Assembly (NCBI RefSeq): GCF_003435375.1
Contig: NZ_QWGL01000006.1
Span: forward strand, 63,289 to 127,288
Origin: Clostridium sp. AM34-11AC
Lineage (GTDB): Bacteria > Bacillota > Clostridia > Lachnospirales > Lachnospiraceae
DNA: 64,000 nt
Reading direction: 5' to 3'
The notes beneath the pieces are model-generated. The model ran no database searches, had not been told where the DNA came from, and saw only the letters and a program-made list of their open reading frames with translations. Made by a program: the position numbers and the translations under genes. Below are positions 52,661 to 62,451 of this stretch, piece by piece (position 1 is the first letter of the stretch; each line of letters opens with the position of its first letter).

Positions 52661-52689
52661 ACTATAATCGTTTCTCGTTCTGTTGGCAA
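52661..52689 (-). promoter_or_regulatory. Housekeeping promoter of the mini-protein/alaS transcript
   Basis: -35 TTGCCA, 17-bp spacer, -10 TATAGT on the minus strand, about 140 bases before the mini-protein start. Confidence 0.65.
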
Positions 52690-52771
52690 GATGTTTTTTC
52701 TGTTCCGTGGCATTCTGGTGGACCTTTTCTGCCGTCAAACGGCTTTTCTGTCACTTCTTCATAAGTGAAAC

Positions 52772-52808
52772 CGGCGCATCTGAATTTTTTAGTGATTCAA
52801 ATGCGCCG
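52772..52808 (-). terminator. Stem-loop after the DUF1311 gene, probable terminator
   Basis: GGCGCATTTGAAT and ATTCAGATGCGCC form a 13-bp stem with one mismatch; the loop contains a T/A run but no T run follows. A smaller hairpin TCACTT/AAGTGA lies next to it (52751-52768). Confidence 0.5.
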
Positions 52809-52820
52809 ATGTGTCGTCTT

Positions 52821-53744
52821 TTATTTTTTCTCAGGCTCCAGGTAATCCCCATAATTTTCCAGCAGTTCATAGCATCGGTCCATCGTCACGCTCGCTGATG
52901 TGCGGACATACTCGATGCTCTGGGATGGTGTGCTGTTTGACTTCGCACTGGCTTTATCCGCCGCCAGGTCGCGCTTTCGAATCCACTCCACTTCTTCCCG
53001 GCGGAGCGCTTCCGCTGCACTCTCGTCCATCTCTTTATGGATGCTTGAATAGATCAGGTTCAGCTCGCGGTCCCAGAGATTTCTCACATATTCCGCCGTC
53101 GCATACCGGGAGGTCTGACTCATCGTCTGATCATCCTGGTACTTTTCCGCCTCAGTTCTAACCGCCTCAAGGCGCTCCTCCAGATCAGAACGTGTGTATT
53201 CGATCACAAGTTTTGCTTCCCCTGCATTTTCCGATGCTGTGCTGTCCGGTTCCAGCGGGGACTTGACCGTCTCTTCCACCGGTATCCCTGCCGCCTCGTC
53301 TGTGCCTCCGCTCACCGCCAGCTGATCATTATCCGCCAGTGACAGGTCGCTGACCTCCGCATCGGGAGCTTCTGCCGCTGCGTTTTCTTTCGTCGCAGAT
53401 TCTTTCATCCTTGTTTCAGTATCAGAAGCTTCTCCCCCATCTTCCGGTCCCCGGCTGCCTTTTGCATCCGCGTGGTACAGGGCGATCCCGTTATCGGCAG
53501 GGCCGCACGCCGGAGCTGGCGCATTCTGGGCTGCCGGGGTATTTTCTGCCACCTTCATCCGATTCTCTGTCATATAGGGATTCCCGGAATTTCCCGCATC
53601 CGGTTGCATGGCATCCGCCTCGAAACCGACGACAGCCGCGGTATTCACCCCATGGGAAGAAACAAATTTTTCCATTTCCCATGTGGCGGATACCCCGGCC
53701 ATCAGGATTCCAATAATTATCAACCATATTCTGCGTCTGCTCAT
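52821..53744 (-). CDS. Membrane-anchored DUF1311 (LprI-like) protein
   Basis: 307 residues. An N-terminal membrane segment (about 6-22) is followed by a long acidic, low-complexity region (to about 185) and a C-terminal domain with LWDRELNLIYSSIHKEM, EEVEWIRKRDLAAD and SASVTMDRCYELLENYG. That pattern (LN..Y, W...RD, T..R...L) is DUF1311, the lysozyme-inhibitor LprI type fold. The family's Cys pairs are missing. It is probably extracytoplasmic; function unproven. SpoIIIAH was considered and not supported. Confidence 0.7.
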   Translation of the reverse strand: MSRRRIWLIIIGILMAGVSATWEMEKFVSSHGVNTAAVVGFEADAMQPDAGNSGNPYMTENRMKVAENTPAAQNAPAPACGPADNGIALYHADAKGSRGPEDGGEASDTETRMKESATKENAAAEAPDAEVSDLSLADNDQLAVSGGTDEAAGIPVEETVKSPLEPDSTASENAGEAKLVIEYTRSDLEERLEAVRTEAEKYQDDQTMSQTSRYATAEYVRNLWDRELNLIYSSIHKEMDESAAEALRREEVEWIRKRDLAADKASAKSNSTPSQSIEYVRTSASVTMDRCYELLENYGDYLEPEKK

Positions 53745-53786
53745 ATGTGCCCTCTCGATTTTTCAGGTAACTTTTGTTCTACTAAA

Positions 53787-53815
53787 AAGATACCATATCG
53801 TGAGATCTTTGTGAA
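53787..53815 (-). promoter_or_regulatory. Candidate promoter of the DUF1311 gene
   Basis: -35 TTCACA, 17-bp spacer, -10 TATCTT on the minus strand, 43 bases before the start. Confidence 0.45.
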
Positions 53816-53876
53816 CAAAAAACGCAAATTAGTAATACATTGTAAGACTTTTGTAAAAAACAGCGCAACTGCCTTT

Positions 53877-54356
53877 TTAGTTACTAAGCCCCGTATCCAC
53901 CAACAGATCCCCACCATCCGCAGCGCTGGTGGCCAGGCGGTCACAGCGCTCGTTTCCGGGATGGCCGTCATGGCCCTTGACCCAGTGAAACGTCACTTTA
54001 TGCGGGTTCATCGCGACGAGCAGCCGTTTCCAGAGGTCCGAATTTTTTACCGGTCCCGTCTTAGGGCGGACCCAGTTATGCTTAACCCAGCCGTCGATCC
54101 ATTTCTGGTTGAAAGCGTCCACGAGATATTTCGAATCGGAATAAAGGTCTACCTCACAGGACCGGTTTAACGCTTCAAGTCCCACGATCGCTGCCATAAG
54201 TTCCATCCGGTTATTGGTTGTCCGCACATATCCCGCGGACAATTCCTTTTCGTGGAGAGTCCCATTTTTATCAATAAACTGGAGCACCGCTCCGTATCCG
54301 CCCGGCCCGTCCGGATTTCCGCGGGCCGCTCCGTCCGTATAAAGTGTTACTTTCAT
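53877..54356 (-). CDS. rnhA: Ribonuclease HI
   Basis: 159 residues with the catalytic D-E-D-D set: [17 protein letters not shown] (first Asp), [15 protein letters not shown] (Glu), [12 protein letters not shown] (Asp) and [12 protein letters not shown] (last Asp). It cleaves RNA in RNA-DNA hybrids and complements RNase HII at 902. It ends with a short tail after the last motif. Confidence 0.96.
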   Translation of the reverse strand: MKVTLYTDGAARGNPDGPGGYGAVLQFIDKNGTLHEKELSAGYVRTTNNRMELMAAIVGLEALNRSCEVDLYSDSKYLVDAFNQKWIDGWVKHNWVRPKTGPVKNSDLWKRLLVAMNPHKVTFHWVKGHDGHPGNERCDRLATSAADGGDLLVDTGLSN

Positions 54357-54426
54357 GTCTATTTTGTAATTCCTCTCAGATGTCTTATTTTATATGATTC
54401 CGGAATTCAGACGGCTCAAGCCGCAG

Positions 54427-56028
54427 TTACAGATCCCACTTCTCGCAGAGCGCGTTGACCTCTGCCGTAAATTTCTTGATATCCTTGTTCGCGCAGTCGC
54501 GGTTCTTCTGGATGATCCGCATCAGGCGCTCGCCTGCAGCCACAAGAAGAGCAAAGATGGACTTATTCTCCTTCTGTCTCGCTGTCTCCTTCTGGATTGG
54601 AATACCGACGGTCTGTTTGAGCCACGCACCCGCGGCAAGGTCAAACTCTGATCCCGAGAACGGTGCGTCCGCCACAAGATCGTAGTCCGAGCGCAGGAGG
54701 TTCGCGAACTTCGTGCATACGAGATCGTCTCCGTGTACCATAAACACACGGTCCGGTTTCTTCTTAAAGGCGTTGATCCAGGTGAGAAGTCCTTCCCTGT
54801 CCGCATGACCGGAAAGTCCGTCCAGGCACACGATCTCCGCTTCTACATCGATGGTCTCACCGAATAGTTTTACGACTTCCGCCCCCTCAATGAGGCTCCT
54901 TCCCAGAGTTCCGACAGCCTGGTATCCGGCGAACACGATCGTACACTCCTGTCTCCAGAGATTATGTTTTAAGTGGTGGCGGATTCGTCCGGCATCACAC
55001 ATACCCGCCGCGGAGATAATGACCTTCGGCTCGGAGTCGAAGTTGATCGCCTTGGAATCGTCGCTGCTGACGGAAAGATTTAATCCCGGGAATGCGATCG
55101 GGTTGATTCCCCTGTTCACAAGATCCATCGCCTCCTCGTCAAAGCACTCGGAAATGTTCTTATTGAACACATGGGTCGCCTCGACGGCCAGCGGGCTGTC
55201 CACATAGACCGGGAATCCGTCATGTCCGGTGACAAGGCCCTCTTCCTTGATCTTACGGATAAAGTAGAGGATCTCCTGGGTCCTGCCCACTGCAAAGGCC
55301 GGGATCACAACGTTTCCGTGACGGTCCAGGGTTCTCTGGATGATCTTCGCGAACTCCTCGATATGCTCGTGGGTCCGGTCGTGGGAACGGTCACCGTAGG
55401 TACACTCCATTACCACATAGTCGGCCTCATCCGTGTACTGCGGATCCTTGATCAGAGGTTTGTTCTTGTTTCCGATATCACCAGAGAAAACAATCTTCTT
55501 CTGTACGCCGTCCTCATCGATCCAGACTTCAATGGACGCGGATCCAAGCAGGTGACCCACATCCGTAAACCGTACTTTCAATCCGTCGCAGATCGTCAGG
55601 ATATCACCATAATGGCATGGCACGAAATGCTTTAAAACGCCTTCCGCATCGTTTACCGTGTAGAGCGCCTGAACCTCCGGGTTTCCGGCACGTCTTGCCT
55701 TTCTGTTCTTCCACTCAGCCTCCATTTCCTGAATGTGGGCACTGTCTTTCAACATAATGTTGCAGAGATCGCAGGTGGCCTGTGTGGCGAATATCTGCCC
55801 CTTAAAGCCCTTCGCATAGATCAGTGGAAGCAGGCCTGTGTGATCGATGTGGGCGTGGGTGATAAAGATGTAGTCCACATCGGAGAACGGGATCGGAAGC
55901 TCCGCGTTCTCATAGACGTTTCCGCCCTGTTCCATACCGTAATCAACAAGAATGTTCTTTCCCGCCGCATTCAGATAATGACAGCTTCCAGTCACTTCAT
56001 GATCTGCACCGATAAATGTCAGTTTCAT
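54427..56028 (-). CDS. Metallo-beta-lactamase fold RNA-processing hydrolase (beta-CASP family)
   Basis: 533 residues. Zinc motifs are THAHIDHTGLLPLIY (near 56) and VGHLLGSASIEVW; the beta-CASP part has PAFAVGRTQEILYFI, and the RMMBL C-terminus has LSGHADREGLLTWI and VFMVHGD. It is related to RNA endonucleases/exonucleases of the CPSF73 type; the bacterial target is not known. RBS AAGGAGG. A long leader (about 225 nt) is predicted from the promoter at 56260. A 50-60 residue basic extension follows the RMMBL motif. Confidence 0.9.
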   Translation of the reverse strand: MKLTFIGADHEVTGSCHYLNAAGKNILVDYGMEQGGNVYENAELPIPFSDVDYIFITHAHIDHTGLLPLIYAKGFKGQIFATQATCDLCNIMLKDSAHIQEMEAEWKNRKARRAGNPEVQALYTVNDAEGVLKHFVPCHYGDILTICDGLKVRFTDVGHLLGSASIEVWIDEDGVQKKIVFSGDIGNKNKPLIKDPQYTDEADYVVMECTYGDRSHDRTHEHIEEFAKIIQRTLDRHGNVVIPAFAVGRTQEILYFIRKIKEEGLVTGHDGFPVYVDSPLAVEATHVFNKNISECFDEEAMDLVNRGINPIAFPGLNLSVSSDDSKAINFDSEPKVIISAAGMCDAGRIRHHLKHNLWRQECTIVFAGYQAVGTLGRSLIEGAEVVKLFGETIDVEAEIVCLDGLSGHADREGLLTWINAFKKKPDRVFMVHGDDLVCTKFANLLRSDYDLVADAPFSGSEFDLAAGAWLKQTVGIPIQKETARQKENKSIFALLVAAGERLMRIIQKNRDCANKDIKKFTAEVNALCEKWDL

Positions 56029-56259
56029 GGAACTCCTCCTTTCGCGGCGAAATCTGGAAACTCATGCAAACATCCTATTCCTGTGGTCGATATACAGAAA
56101 TATCCATTTTTCCCAACCGTGCAGTGTCCGCAACCCTTTTCACGTTCACCGCGGATTTTATCCTTCAGGTTTCTGCCGCAAATACTGTAATTTCAGCATC
56201 GTTTTGCAAAATTCGATGAAAATCTTCATGTTTGCAAATCAGCTGTATTATTTGCATCT

Positions 56260-56288
56260 ATTATAGCAAATTTCAGATAATTATGCAA
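56260..56288 (-). promoter_or_regulatory. Promoter of the beta-CASP hydrolase, overlapping the 3' end of spoIVA
   Basis: -35 TTGCAT (inside the last spoIVA codons), 17-bp spacer, -10 TATAAT. The region 56204-56290 holds several TTTGCAAA/ATTTGCAT-like repeats. Confidence 0.7.
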
Positions 56289-57745
56289 ATCATTCCGCCA
56301 TTACTGTCATTAATAATTTTCTGCAGCGTATCCTGAAGTTTCATCTGACAGTCCTCCGTCATCTGGGCGATCTTCGCCTGCATGCCGTCCTCAACAATCT
56401 GTTCCACGGACTTTCCGAAGATATTCGTATCCCAGACACCTTCCTCCGTCGCTTCCCCGTCCTTTATGTACGCGATCAAGTCCTTCGCCTGCTGCTCGTT
56501 CCCAACGATCGGCGCGATCTCCGTCTCGATCCTGGCCTTTATGAGATTGATGGAGGGTGCCTGGGCATGGATCTTCACACCGTACTTGCTGCCATGACGG
56601 ATCAGCTCCGGCTCATCTAAGGAGATCTCCGTCTTATCCGGCAGGACGATTCCGTAGCCCTTCTGGCGCACCTCCACCAGGGCGTTTCTCACCTTCTCAT
56701 ACTCTTCCTTCATCCCGGCAGATTCCTTTAAGATTTTAAACAGGCTGTACTCATCCCGCACCGGCAGGCCGGAAATATCGCTTAAGACCTCAAAGTATGC
56801 CGCCTCATCCATCAAGACCCGGATTGTCACCCGGCCGCTCGCAAGATCCAGCTCATCCGCGATCAGTTTTTTCACTGCCTGATCTGTTTCCGGCACAGCC
56901 TCCTTCGGCACGTCCTTCATCTGGACGGATGTCTTCAGGAGTTTTCCCGCCTCCATGATCAAACCTGCCTTTAACGCATGATCATCCGGCAGGATCTCCA
57001 CCCATTTCGGGATCTCAAAGTCGAGCTCTGTCACCGGGAACTCCAGGAGCACGGTGCCCAATATCTCCTCGATGTCTTCTCGCTTTAGCTGTTCACAGTT
57101 TGCCGCCCGTACCGGGACCCCGTACTGGTTTTCCATCTTTAACGCCAGGGCTTTCGTCTCCGCCGCATAGGGTCTTGTAGAGTTTAACAGGATCAGGAAC
57201 GGTTTTCCGATCTCCTTCAACTCCGAGATCGTCTGCTCCTCCGCCTCCTTAAAATCATCCCTGGAGAGTTCCCCGAAGCTGCCATCGCAGGCCACAACGA
57301 TCCCGATGGTGGAATGGTCCCGGATCACCTTTCTCGTCCCAATTTCCGCCGCCTGGGTGAACGGGATCTCATAATCGTACCAGGGCGTCTTCACGAGACG
57401 TTCCTCCCCGTTTTCCGTATGTCCCGCAGCACCTTCCACCATAAAACCCACACAGTCGATGAGCCGCACCTTCGCCCGGATCCCCTCCGCAAGCTCCAGC
57501 TCCGCCGCCTCCTTCGGGATAAACTTCGGCTCCGTGGTCATGATCGTCTTCCCCGCAGCACTCTGGGGAAGCTCATCCCTGGTCTGGGCCTTTTTCTGTC
57601 CGTCCGGGAGGTTCGGGAGCACGAGAAGCTCCATAAACCGTTTGATAAATGTGGATTTTCCGGTGCGCACAGGTCCCACAACGCCCACATAGATCTCTCC
57701 GCCCGTCCTCGCCTCGATATCCTTGTATACATGGAAATGATCCAT
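56273..57745 (-). CDS. spoIVA: Stage IV sporulation protein A (spore coat assembly ATPase)
   Basis: 490 residues. The Walker A GPVRTGKST is at residues 24-32, DCVGFMVEGAAGH and TTEPKFIP follow, and the conserved C-terminus ends GGMICIII. SpoIVA polymerises on the forespore surface and anchors the coat. The RBS GAGGGGG precedes the ATG, and a sigma-E-type promoter lies at 57774-57803. Order gpsA-spoIVA is as in B. subtilis. Confidence 0.98.
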   Translation of the reverse strand: MDHFHVYKDIEARTGGEIYVGVVGPVRTGKSTFIKRFMELLVLPNLPDGQKKAQTRDELPQSAAGKTIMTTEPKFIPKEAAELELAEGIRAKVRLIDCVGFMVEGAAGHTENGEERLVKTPWYDYEIPFTQAAEIGTRKVIRDHSTIGIVVACDGSFGELSRDDFKEAEEQTISELKEIGKPFLILLNSTRPYAAETKALALKMENQYGVPVRAANCEQLKREDIEEILGTVLLEFPVTELDFEIPKWVEILPDDHALKAGLIMEAGKLLKTSVQMKDVPKEAVPETDQAVKKLIADELDLASGRVTIRVLMDEAAYFEVLSDISGLPVRDEYSLFKILKESAGMKEEYEKVRNALVEVRQKGYGIVLPDKTEISLDEPELIRHGSKYGVKIHAQAPSINLIKARIETEIAPIVGNEQQAKDLIAYIKDGEATEEGVWDTNIFGKSVEQIVEDGMQAKIAQMTEDCQMKLQDTLQKIINDSNGGMICIII

Positions 57746-57773
57746 AAAAATACCCCCTCACATATACTGTTGC

Positions 57774-57803
57774 AGTGTATGCACGAGGGGGACATTTTAT
57801 GCC
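57774..57803 (-). promoter_or_regulatory. Sigma-E-type (mother-cell) promoter of spoIVA
   Basis: -35 GGCATAAA, 14-bp spacer, -10 CATACACT on the minus strand. This fits the sigma-E consensus (ATA core in the -35, CATACA in the -10) and spacing. The start codon lies 28 bases after the -10. Confidence 0.72.
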
Positions 57804-57869
57804 GACAGAGCCTTTTCTTACGCCGCAGTACGGCAAAGTGCAGGCCGCTGCAAGATTATGTTCTGGTTT

Positions 57870-58877
57870 CTATTCCCACGGAAGATCGCTGTGCTCGATG
57901 CGCTTGTCGCGGAGCATCAGGTCGGCCACCGCCTCTTTTGCAGGTTTTCCTTCAAACAGAACCTGGTTTACCTCTTCAACGATCGGCATGGAAACATTGT
58001 ATTTCTTTGCGAGGGCTCTCGCAGCCTTCGCGGAATAAACGCCTTCTACCACCATCTGGACTTCCTTCATTGCCTCTTCCATCGTGTATCCTTTTCCGAT
58101 GAGGATACCGGCACGGCGGTTTCTGCTGTGCATGCTGGCACATGTCACGATCAGGTCACCGATTCCGGAAAGTCCGGTATAGGTCTGGTATTTTCCACCC
58201 ATGGCGATGCCAAGTCTCGCGATCTCCGCCATACCGCGGGTGATGAGGGCTGCTTTCGCGTTGTCCCCGTAACCCAGGCCATCAGCGATTCCCGCTGCCA
58301 GGGCAACAACGTTCTTTAACGCGGCGCCTGTCTCGATCCCCAGGACATCCGGGCTCGTGTATACGCGGAACACCGGGCTGATAAATGTGGACTGGACGTA
58401 CTCTGCAACGTTCTTCTTGCGGGATCCCGCAACGCAGAGCGTCGGAAGTCCGCGGCTTACCTCCTCCGCGTGGCTCGGTCCGGAAAGAACAGCTGTCTCC
58501 GCCATCGGAAGTTCTTCCTTTATGATCTGGGTCATTGTATCGAGAGTATTCTCCTCGATTCCCTTTGCCACATCCACAATGAGCTGTCCCTCTTTACAGA
58601 ACGGCTTCATCTTCTGCGCCGTGCTGCGGACAAATACGGACGGAACCGCCATCACGAGAAGGTTCTTATCCTTCATCGCTTCCTCAAGGTCAGCGGTATA
58701 GATGATTCCCTCCGGCAACGTCACTCCCGGAAGATTCTTGTGAGTCCTGGTCTTTGCCATCTCCTCGATCTCCGCCGGGATCGCGGACCACAGTGTGACC
58801 TCATGTCCATTGTTTCTTAACAGCACCGCAATCGCGGTTCCCCATGTACCGGAACCGATAATACCAATTTTTTCCAT
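57870..58877 (-). CDS. gpsA: Glycerol-3-phosphate dehydrogenase [NAD(P)+]
   Basis: 335 residues. The Rossmann motif GSGTWGTAIA is at residues 8-17, then GPSHAEEV, ALKNVVALAAGIADGLGYGDN and ARLGIAMGG. It makes sn-glycerol-3-phosphate for phospholipids, the substrate of PlsY encoded directly upstream. RBS GGAG. Confidence 0.97.
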   Translation of the reverse strand: MEKIGIIGSGTWGTAIAVLLRNNGHEVTLWSAIPAEIEEMAKTRTHKNLPGVTLPEGIIYTADLEEAMKDKNLLVMAVPSVFVRSTAQKMKPFCKEGQLIVDVAKGIEENTLDTMTQIIKEELPMAETAVLSGPSHAEEVSRGLPTLCVAGSRKKNVAEYVQSTFISPVFRVYTSPDVLGIETGAALKNVVALAAGIADGLGYGDNAKAALITRGMAEIARLGIAMGGKYQTYTGLSGIGDLIVTCASMHSRNRRAGILIGKGYTMEEAMKEVQMVVEGVYSAKAARALAKKYNVSMPIVEEVNQVLFEGKPAKEAVADLMLRDKRIEHSDLPWE

Positions 58878-58948
58878 GTTCAGGAACTCCTTTTCTCTTT
58901 AATCTCACTGCCCTGTACTGACTGATATTTTCGTGCTTAAGCGCTTAT

Positions 58949-59584
58949 TCAGTTTTTCTTTCCGCCCCAGAGCTTGTTCTCTGTGCCGGATAAAAGTCTT
59001 TTTATGTTCGTCTTGTGTCTCCAGATCGCCATCGCCATCAGGACGAAGGCAACGGCATAAAACTCCATGAGATGATCCGCAGAGACGGTAAATGTTCCAT
59101 GCGCCCCGTAGACCAGTATCTGGATAAAGAATGAGATCACCACCAGAATAGAACCAAGGGAGACATATCTTGTAATGATGACAGCTCCAAGGAACAGTGC
59201 TGCACAGACAAGTGTCACGCGCCAGTCCATGGACACGAGAATGCCTGCCATGGAAGCGATTCCCTTTCCGCCCTTGAAGTTTAAGTAACACGGAAAGTTA
59301 TGACCGAGGACAACGCCGAGACCTGCGTAGAGCACATAGAGGTCTGTGTCCGGGCTTCCCTTAAAGATGATCCGCGCCGCAAGACAGGCGAACACCGTCT
59401 TTAAAAAATCTCCCGCGAACACGATGAGCCCCGCTTTTTTTCCCATGACCCGGAGCGCATTTGTCGTTCCGGAGTTTCCGCTTCCGTAGTTTCTGATATC
59501 GATATGGTTCATCTTACCGTAAAGATATCCTGTCTGGAATAATCCAAACACATAACCCATAACAAGACAAATCACTCTGCCCAT
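58949..59584 (-). CDS. plsY: Acyl-phosphate:glycerol-3-phosphate acyltransferase
   Basis: 211 residues with about five membrane segments. Family motifs are GSGNSGTTNALRVMG, GHNFPCYLNFKGGKGIAS and a third cytoplasmic block near the C-terminus. It makes lysophosphatidic acid from acyl-phosphate and glycerol-3-phosphate. It starts 3 bp after der and precedes gpsA, so substrate supply and use are linked in one operon. Confidence 0.95.
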   Translation of the reverse strand: MGRVICLVMGYVFGLFQTGYLYGKMNHIDIRNYGSGNSGTTNALRVMGKKAGLIVFAGDFLKTVFACLAARIIFKGSPDTDLYVLYAGLGVVLGHNFPCYLNFKGGKGIASMAGILVSMDWRVTLVCAALFLGAVIITRYVSLGSILVVISFFIQILVYGAHGTFTVSADHLMEFYAVAFVLMAMAIWRHKTNIKRLLSGTENKLWGGKKN

Positions 59585-59587
59585 TGC

Positions 59588-60913
59588 TTAATCCTTCTCC
59601 TTCCTCTCGCGGATGATGAATTTTAAGGATGTTCCGCGGAAGCCGAAGGCCTCACGGATCTTGTTCTCTAAGTATCTCGTGTAGGAGAAATGCATTAACT
59701 CCTTATCGTTTACGAAGATAACAAAGGTCGGCGGTTTTACCGCAACCTGGGTCACATAGTAGATCTTTAAGCGTTTGCCCTTGTCGGACGGCGGCTGCTG
59801 CATAGCGACAGCTTCTGTCACGATCTCGTTCAATACACCGGTAGCCACGCGGAGCGTCTGGTTCTCGCGGACCATATCGATGAGCTCGAAGAGCTTTTCC
59901 ATTCTCTGTCCGGTCAGGGCGGACACGAAGATATACTCCGCATACGGCATGTAGGACAGGGTCTCTTTTAATTTTCTTGTGTACTCATAGATCGTCTTGT
60001 CGTTCTTCTCGATGGCATCCCACTTGTTGACAACGACGATCACGCCTTTTCCGCGGTCATGGGCGATACCGGCGATCTTTGCGTCCTGCTCAGTGATTCC
60101 CTCAACGGCATCGATGACCATGAGGACCACATCAGCGCGCTCCACCGCTGTCACAGTACGGATAATACTGTAGCGCTCGATATCCTCTTTGATCTTGCTC
60201 TTTCTTCTTAATCCCGCGGTATCGATAAAGATATATTCAGTGCCGTTTCGCACGATCTCTGTATCGACAGCGTCTCTTGTGGTTCCGGCGATGTTGGATA
60301 CGATCACACGGTTTTCACCGAGAAGCTTATTGATAATAGAGGATTTTCCGACGTTCGGTTTTCCCACGATGGCGATTCTCGGACGGTCATCCTCGCTGTC
60401 GTCATACTGGTCCTCACGGAAATACTTGACTACCTCATCGAGAAGCTCGCCAAGGCCAAGTCTTGAAGCCGCGGATACCGGGACCGGGTCTCCGATTCCC
60501 AGGTTATAGAATTCGTATACATCGTTTCCGAACTTCGCCATGCTGTCCACCTTATTGACCGCAAGAACGACCGGTTTCTTGGACTTTCTTAACATATCCG
60601 CAACCTTGGAGTCCGCGTCGACGAGACCCTGGCGCACATCCACGATAAAGATGATGACGTCCGCGGTATCGATGGCGATCTGAGCCTGCTCACGCATCTG
60701 CGCAAGAATGATATCCTTGGAATCCGGCTCGATTCCGCCTGTATCAATTAAGGTAAAGTTGTTGTTTAACCAGGTGCAGTCCGCATAGATACGGTCTCTT
60801 GTCACACCCGGAGTGTCTTTTACGATCGAGATCGTGCTGCCGGCAAGGACGTTGAAGAGTGTGGATTTTCCCACATTCGGTCTGCCGACGATCGCCACTA
60901 CTGGTTTACTCAT
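59588..60913 (-). CDS. der: Ribosome biogenesis GTPase Der (EngA)
   Basis: 441 residues with two tandem GTPase domains: [14 protein letters not shown] (from residue 10) with DTGGIE and NKVD, and [14 protein letters not shown] (near 185) with DTAGLRRK and NKWD. A C-terminal KH-like domain follows. It is needed for 50S assembly. RBS GAGG. Confidence 0.98.
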   Translation of the reverse strand: MSKPVVAIVGRPNVGKSTLFNVLAGSTISIVKDTPGVTRDRIYADCTWLNNNFTLIDTGGIEPDSKDIILAQMREQAQIAIDTADVIIFIVDVRQGLVDADSKVADMLRKSKKPVVLAVNKVDSMAKFGNDVYEFYNLGIGDPVPVSAASRLGLGELLDEVVKYFREDQYDDSEDDRPRIAIVGKPNVGKSSIINKLLGENRVIVSNIAGTTRDAVDTEIVRNGTEYIFIDTAGLRRKSKIKEDIERYSIIRTVTAVERADVVLMVIDAVEGITEQDAKIAGIAHDRGKGVIVVVNKWDAIEKNDKTIYEYTRKLKETLSYMPYAEYIFVSALTGQRMEKLFELIDMVRENQTLRVATGVLNEIVTEAVAMQQPPSDKGKRLKIYYVTQVAVKPPTFVIFVNDKELMHFSYTRYLENKIREAFGFRGTSLKFIIRERKEKD

Positions 60914-60928
60914 ATATTTTCCTCATTT

Positions 60929-62347
60929 CTATACTTCGCCGTCCCAATCAGGGATAACTTCCCCGTCCTCTGTGAGACCGGCATCTTTCATTGTAAGCTC
61001 ATATGCCCCGTGTTCCGCAGTCTGTTCTCTCGCCGCCTCCGGGTCAAGGATCGCGTCCACAAGGTCATATCCGCTTGATTTTACTATATTTATCGGAATC
61101 TGTAAAGCATCTTCCGCCTGGGTCTTTGTGATATCATCCAGGAAAACCTCCTCGCCGCTCTTAAACATAACGGCCGGAAGGATCAGCCTGTCGCCTAAAG
61201 GCTTATCCTTTAACTGGGCGATCAGATCCTGTCCTGTGATCAGTCCCGCCACCGTGATCTTTTCGCCGAAGAAATCATTCCGGATCGGGTAGATATGGAC
61301 CTTTCGTCCCGGATAGACTTTCATGATCTCCTTTACAAGCGTGTCCAGATACGGATACGGCAGACGTCCTGTGGCGATAGAGAGTTCTTCCTCTTTTCCG
61401 TCGTCCGTCTTCTCATCCAGGGCATCCATGACTTCCTCATGCAGTAGCCGCAGCATACCGACGCCGTTCTCCAGCTGGATATATCCGTCGTATCTTCCTT
61501 CCTCCGGCATCTCGCGCTCCGCCAGGATATACCACTCATCACTTGCATGGATAAAGTGGATCCCGTGGCGCTCGTAGTTGATCTTCTGCCATTTTTCGAT
61601 GAGGTCTATCACCTCGCAGGCATCTTCCTTTGTAAACGGTTCCAGCGGGTAAAGACCCTCACGATACTTCGAGAGACCAACCGGAACCACCGACACGCTC
61701 TGCATCACCGGCGCGTACTTTGAGAGCTGTTCGATGGTGTACGCCAACTCATTTCCATCATTGACGCCCCGGCAGAGAACGATCTGTCCGTTCATCTCCG
61801 TTCCCGCCTCGTAAAGACGGTCGATCTTCTTTAACGCCTCCCCCGCAAACCGGTTGTGGAGCATCTTACAGCGCAGCTCCGGGTTCATAGTCTGCACGGA
61901 GATATTGATCGGGGCCAGGTGGAAGCGGATGATCCGCTCGATATCCTTATCCTTCATATTTGTCAGGGTGATGTAGTTTCCCTGAAGGAACGAAAGTCTG
62001 GAGTCGTCGTCCTTAAAGTAGAGCGTCTCACGCATTCCCGGCGGCATCTGGTCGATAAAGCAGAAGATGCACTTATTGGAGCAGGACTTATAGTCACTCA
62101 TAAGTCCGTTTTCAAAGGTAAGTCCCAGATCCTCACCGCCGCTCTCGATCTCAAGTTCCCACTCTTCTCCGTTTGCCTTCCGCACGACCATCACGAAACT
62201 CTCGGCATCCGTCATATAGTCGTAGTCAAAGATATCTTCCAGCTCTTCCCCGTCTATGGTAAGCAGCACATCTCCCGGTTCCAGTTCCAGCTCTTCCGCG
62301 ATGGATCCGGGGGTAACTGCCATAATTTTATGTCCCTGATATTTCAC
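60929..62347 (-). CDS. DUF512 radical-SAM-like iron-sulfur protein with N-terminal PDZ
   Basis: 472 residues. A PDZ-like segment (about 8-40, PGSIAEELELEPGDVLLTID) precedes the cluster motif CSNKCIFCFIDQMPPGMR (C89, C93, C96) and the DUF512 region ending with LPAVMFKSGEEVFLDD. Conserved beside der in Clostridia; function unknown. The start is a GTG at 62347 with AGGAAGGA upstream. First gene of the DUF512-der-plsY-gpsA run. Confidence 0.92.
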   Translation of the reverse strand: MKYQGHKIMAVTPGSIAEELELEPGDVLLTIDGEELEDIFDYDYMTDAESFVMVVRKANGEEWELEIESGGEDLGLTFENGLMSDYKSCSNKCIFCFIDQMPPGMRETLYFKDDDSRLSFLQGNYITLTNMKDKDIERIIRFHLAPINISVQTMNPELRCKMLHNRFAGEALKKIDRLYEAGTEMNGQIVLCRGVNDGNELAYTIEQLSKYAPVMQSVSVVPVGLSKYREGLYPLEPFTKEDACEVIDLIEKWQKINYERHGIHFIHASDEWYILAEREMPEEGRYDGYIQLENGVGMLRLLHEEVMDALDEKTDDGKEEELSIATGRLPYPYLDTLVKEIMKVYPGRKVHIYPIRNDFFGEKITVAGLITGQDLIAQLKDKPLGDRLILPAVMFKSGEEVFLDDITKTQAEDALQIPINIVKSSGYDLVDAILDPEAAREQTAEHGAYELTMKDAGLTEDGEVIPDWDGEV

Positions 62348-62380
62348 TTCGTTTATCCTTCCTGCATGGTTCTAAACTTA

Positions 62381-62409
62381 ATCATACCAATCTTCCTCCG
62401 ATTTGTAAA
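62381..62409 (-). promoter_or_regulatory. Housekeeping promoter of the DUF512-der operon
   Basis: -35 TTTACA, 17-bp spacer, -10 TATGAT on the minus strand, 34 bases before the GTG. Confidence 0.68.
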
Positions 62410-62451
62410 GGAACGATATTCTTTTTTCCTTCGAATTTTCATGGGAAACTA

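Noticed and set aside
52821..53744. SpoIIIAH identity for the membrane-anchored protein
   Set aside because: The N-terminal anchor is similar, but the C-terminal W...RD and T..R...L pattern fits DUF1311 and not the SpoIIIAH ring domain.
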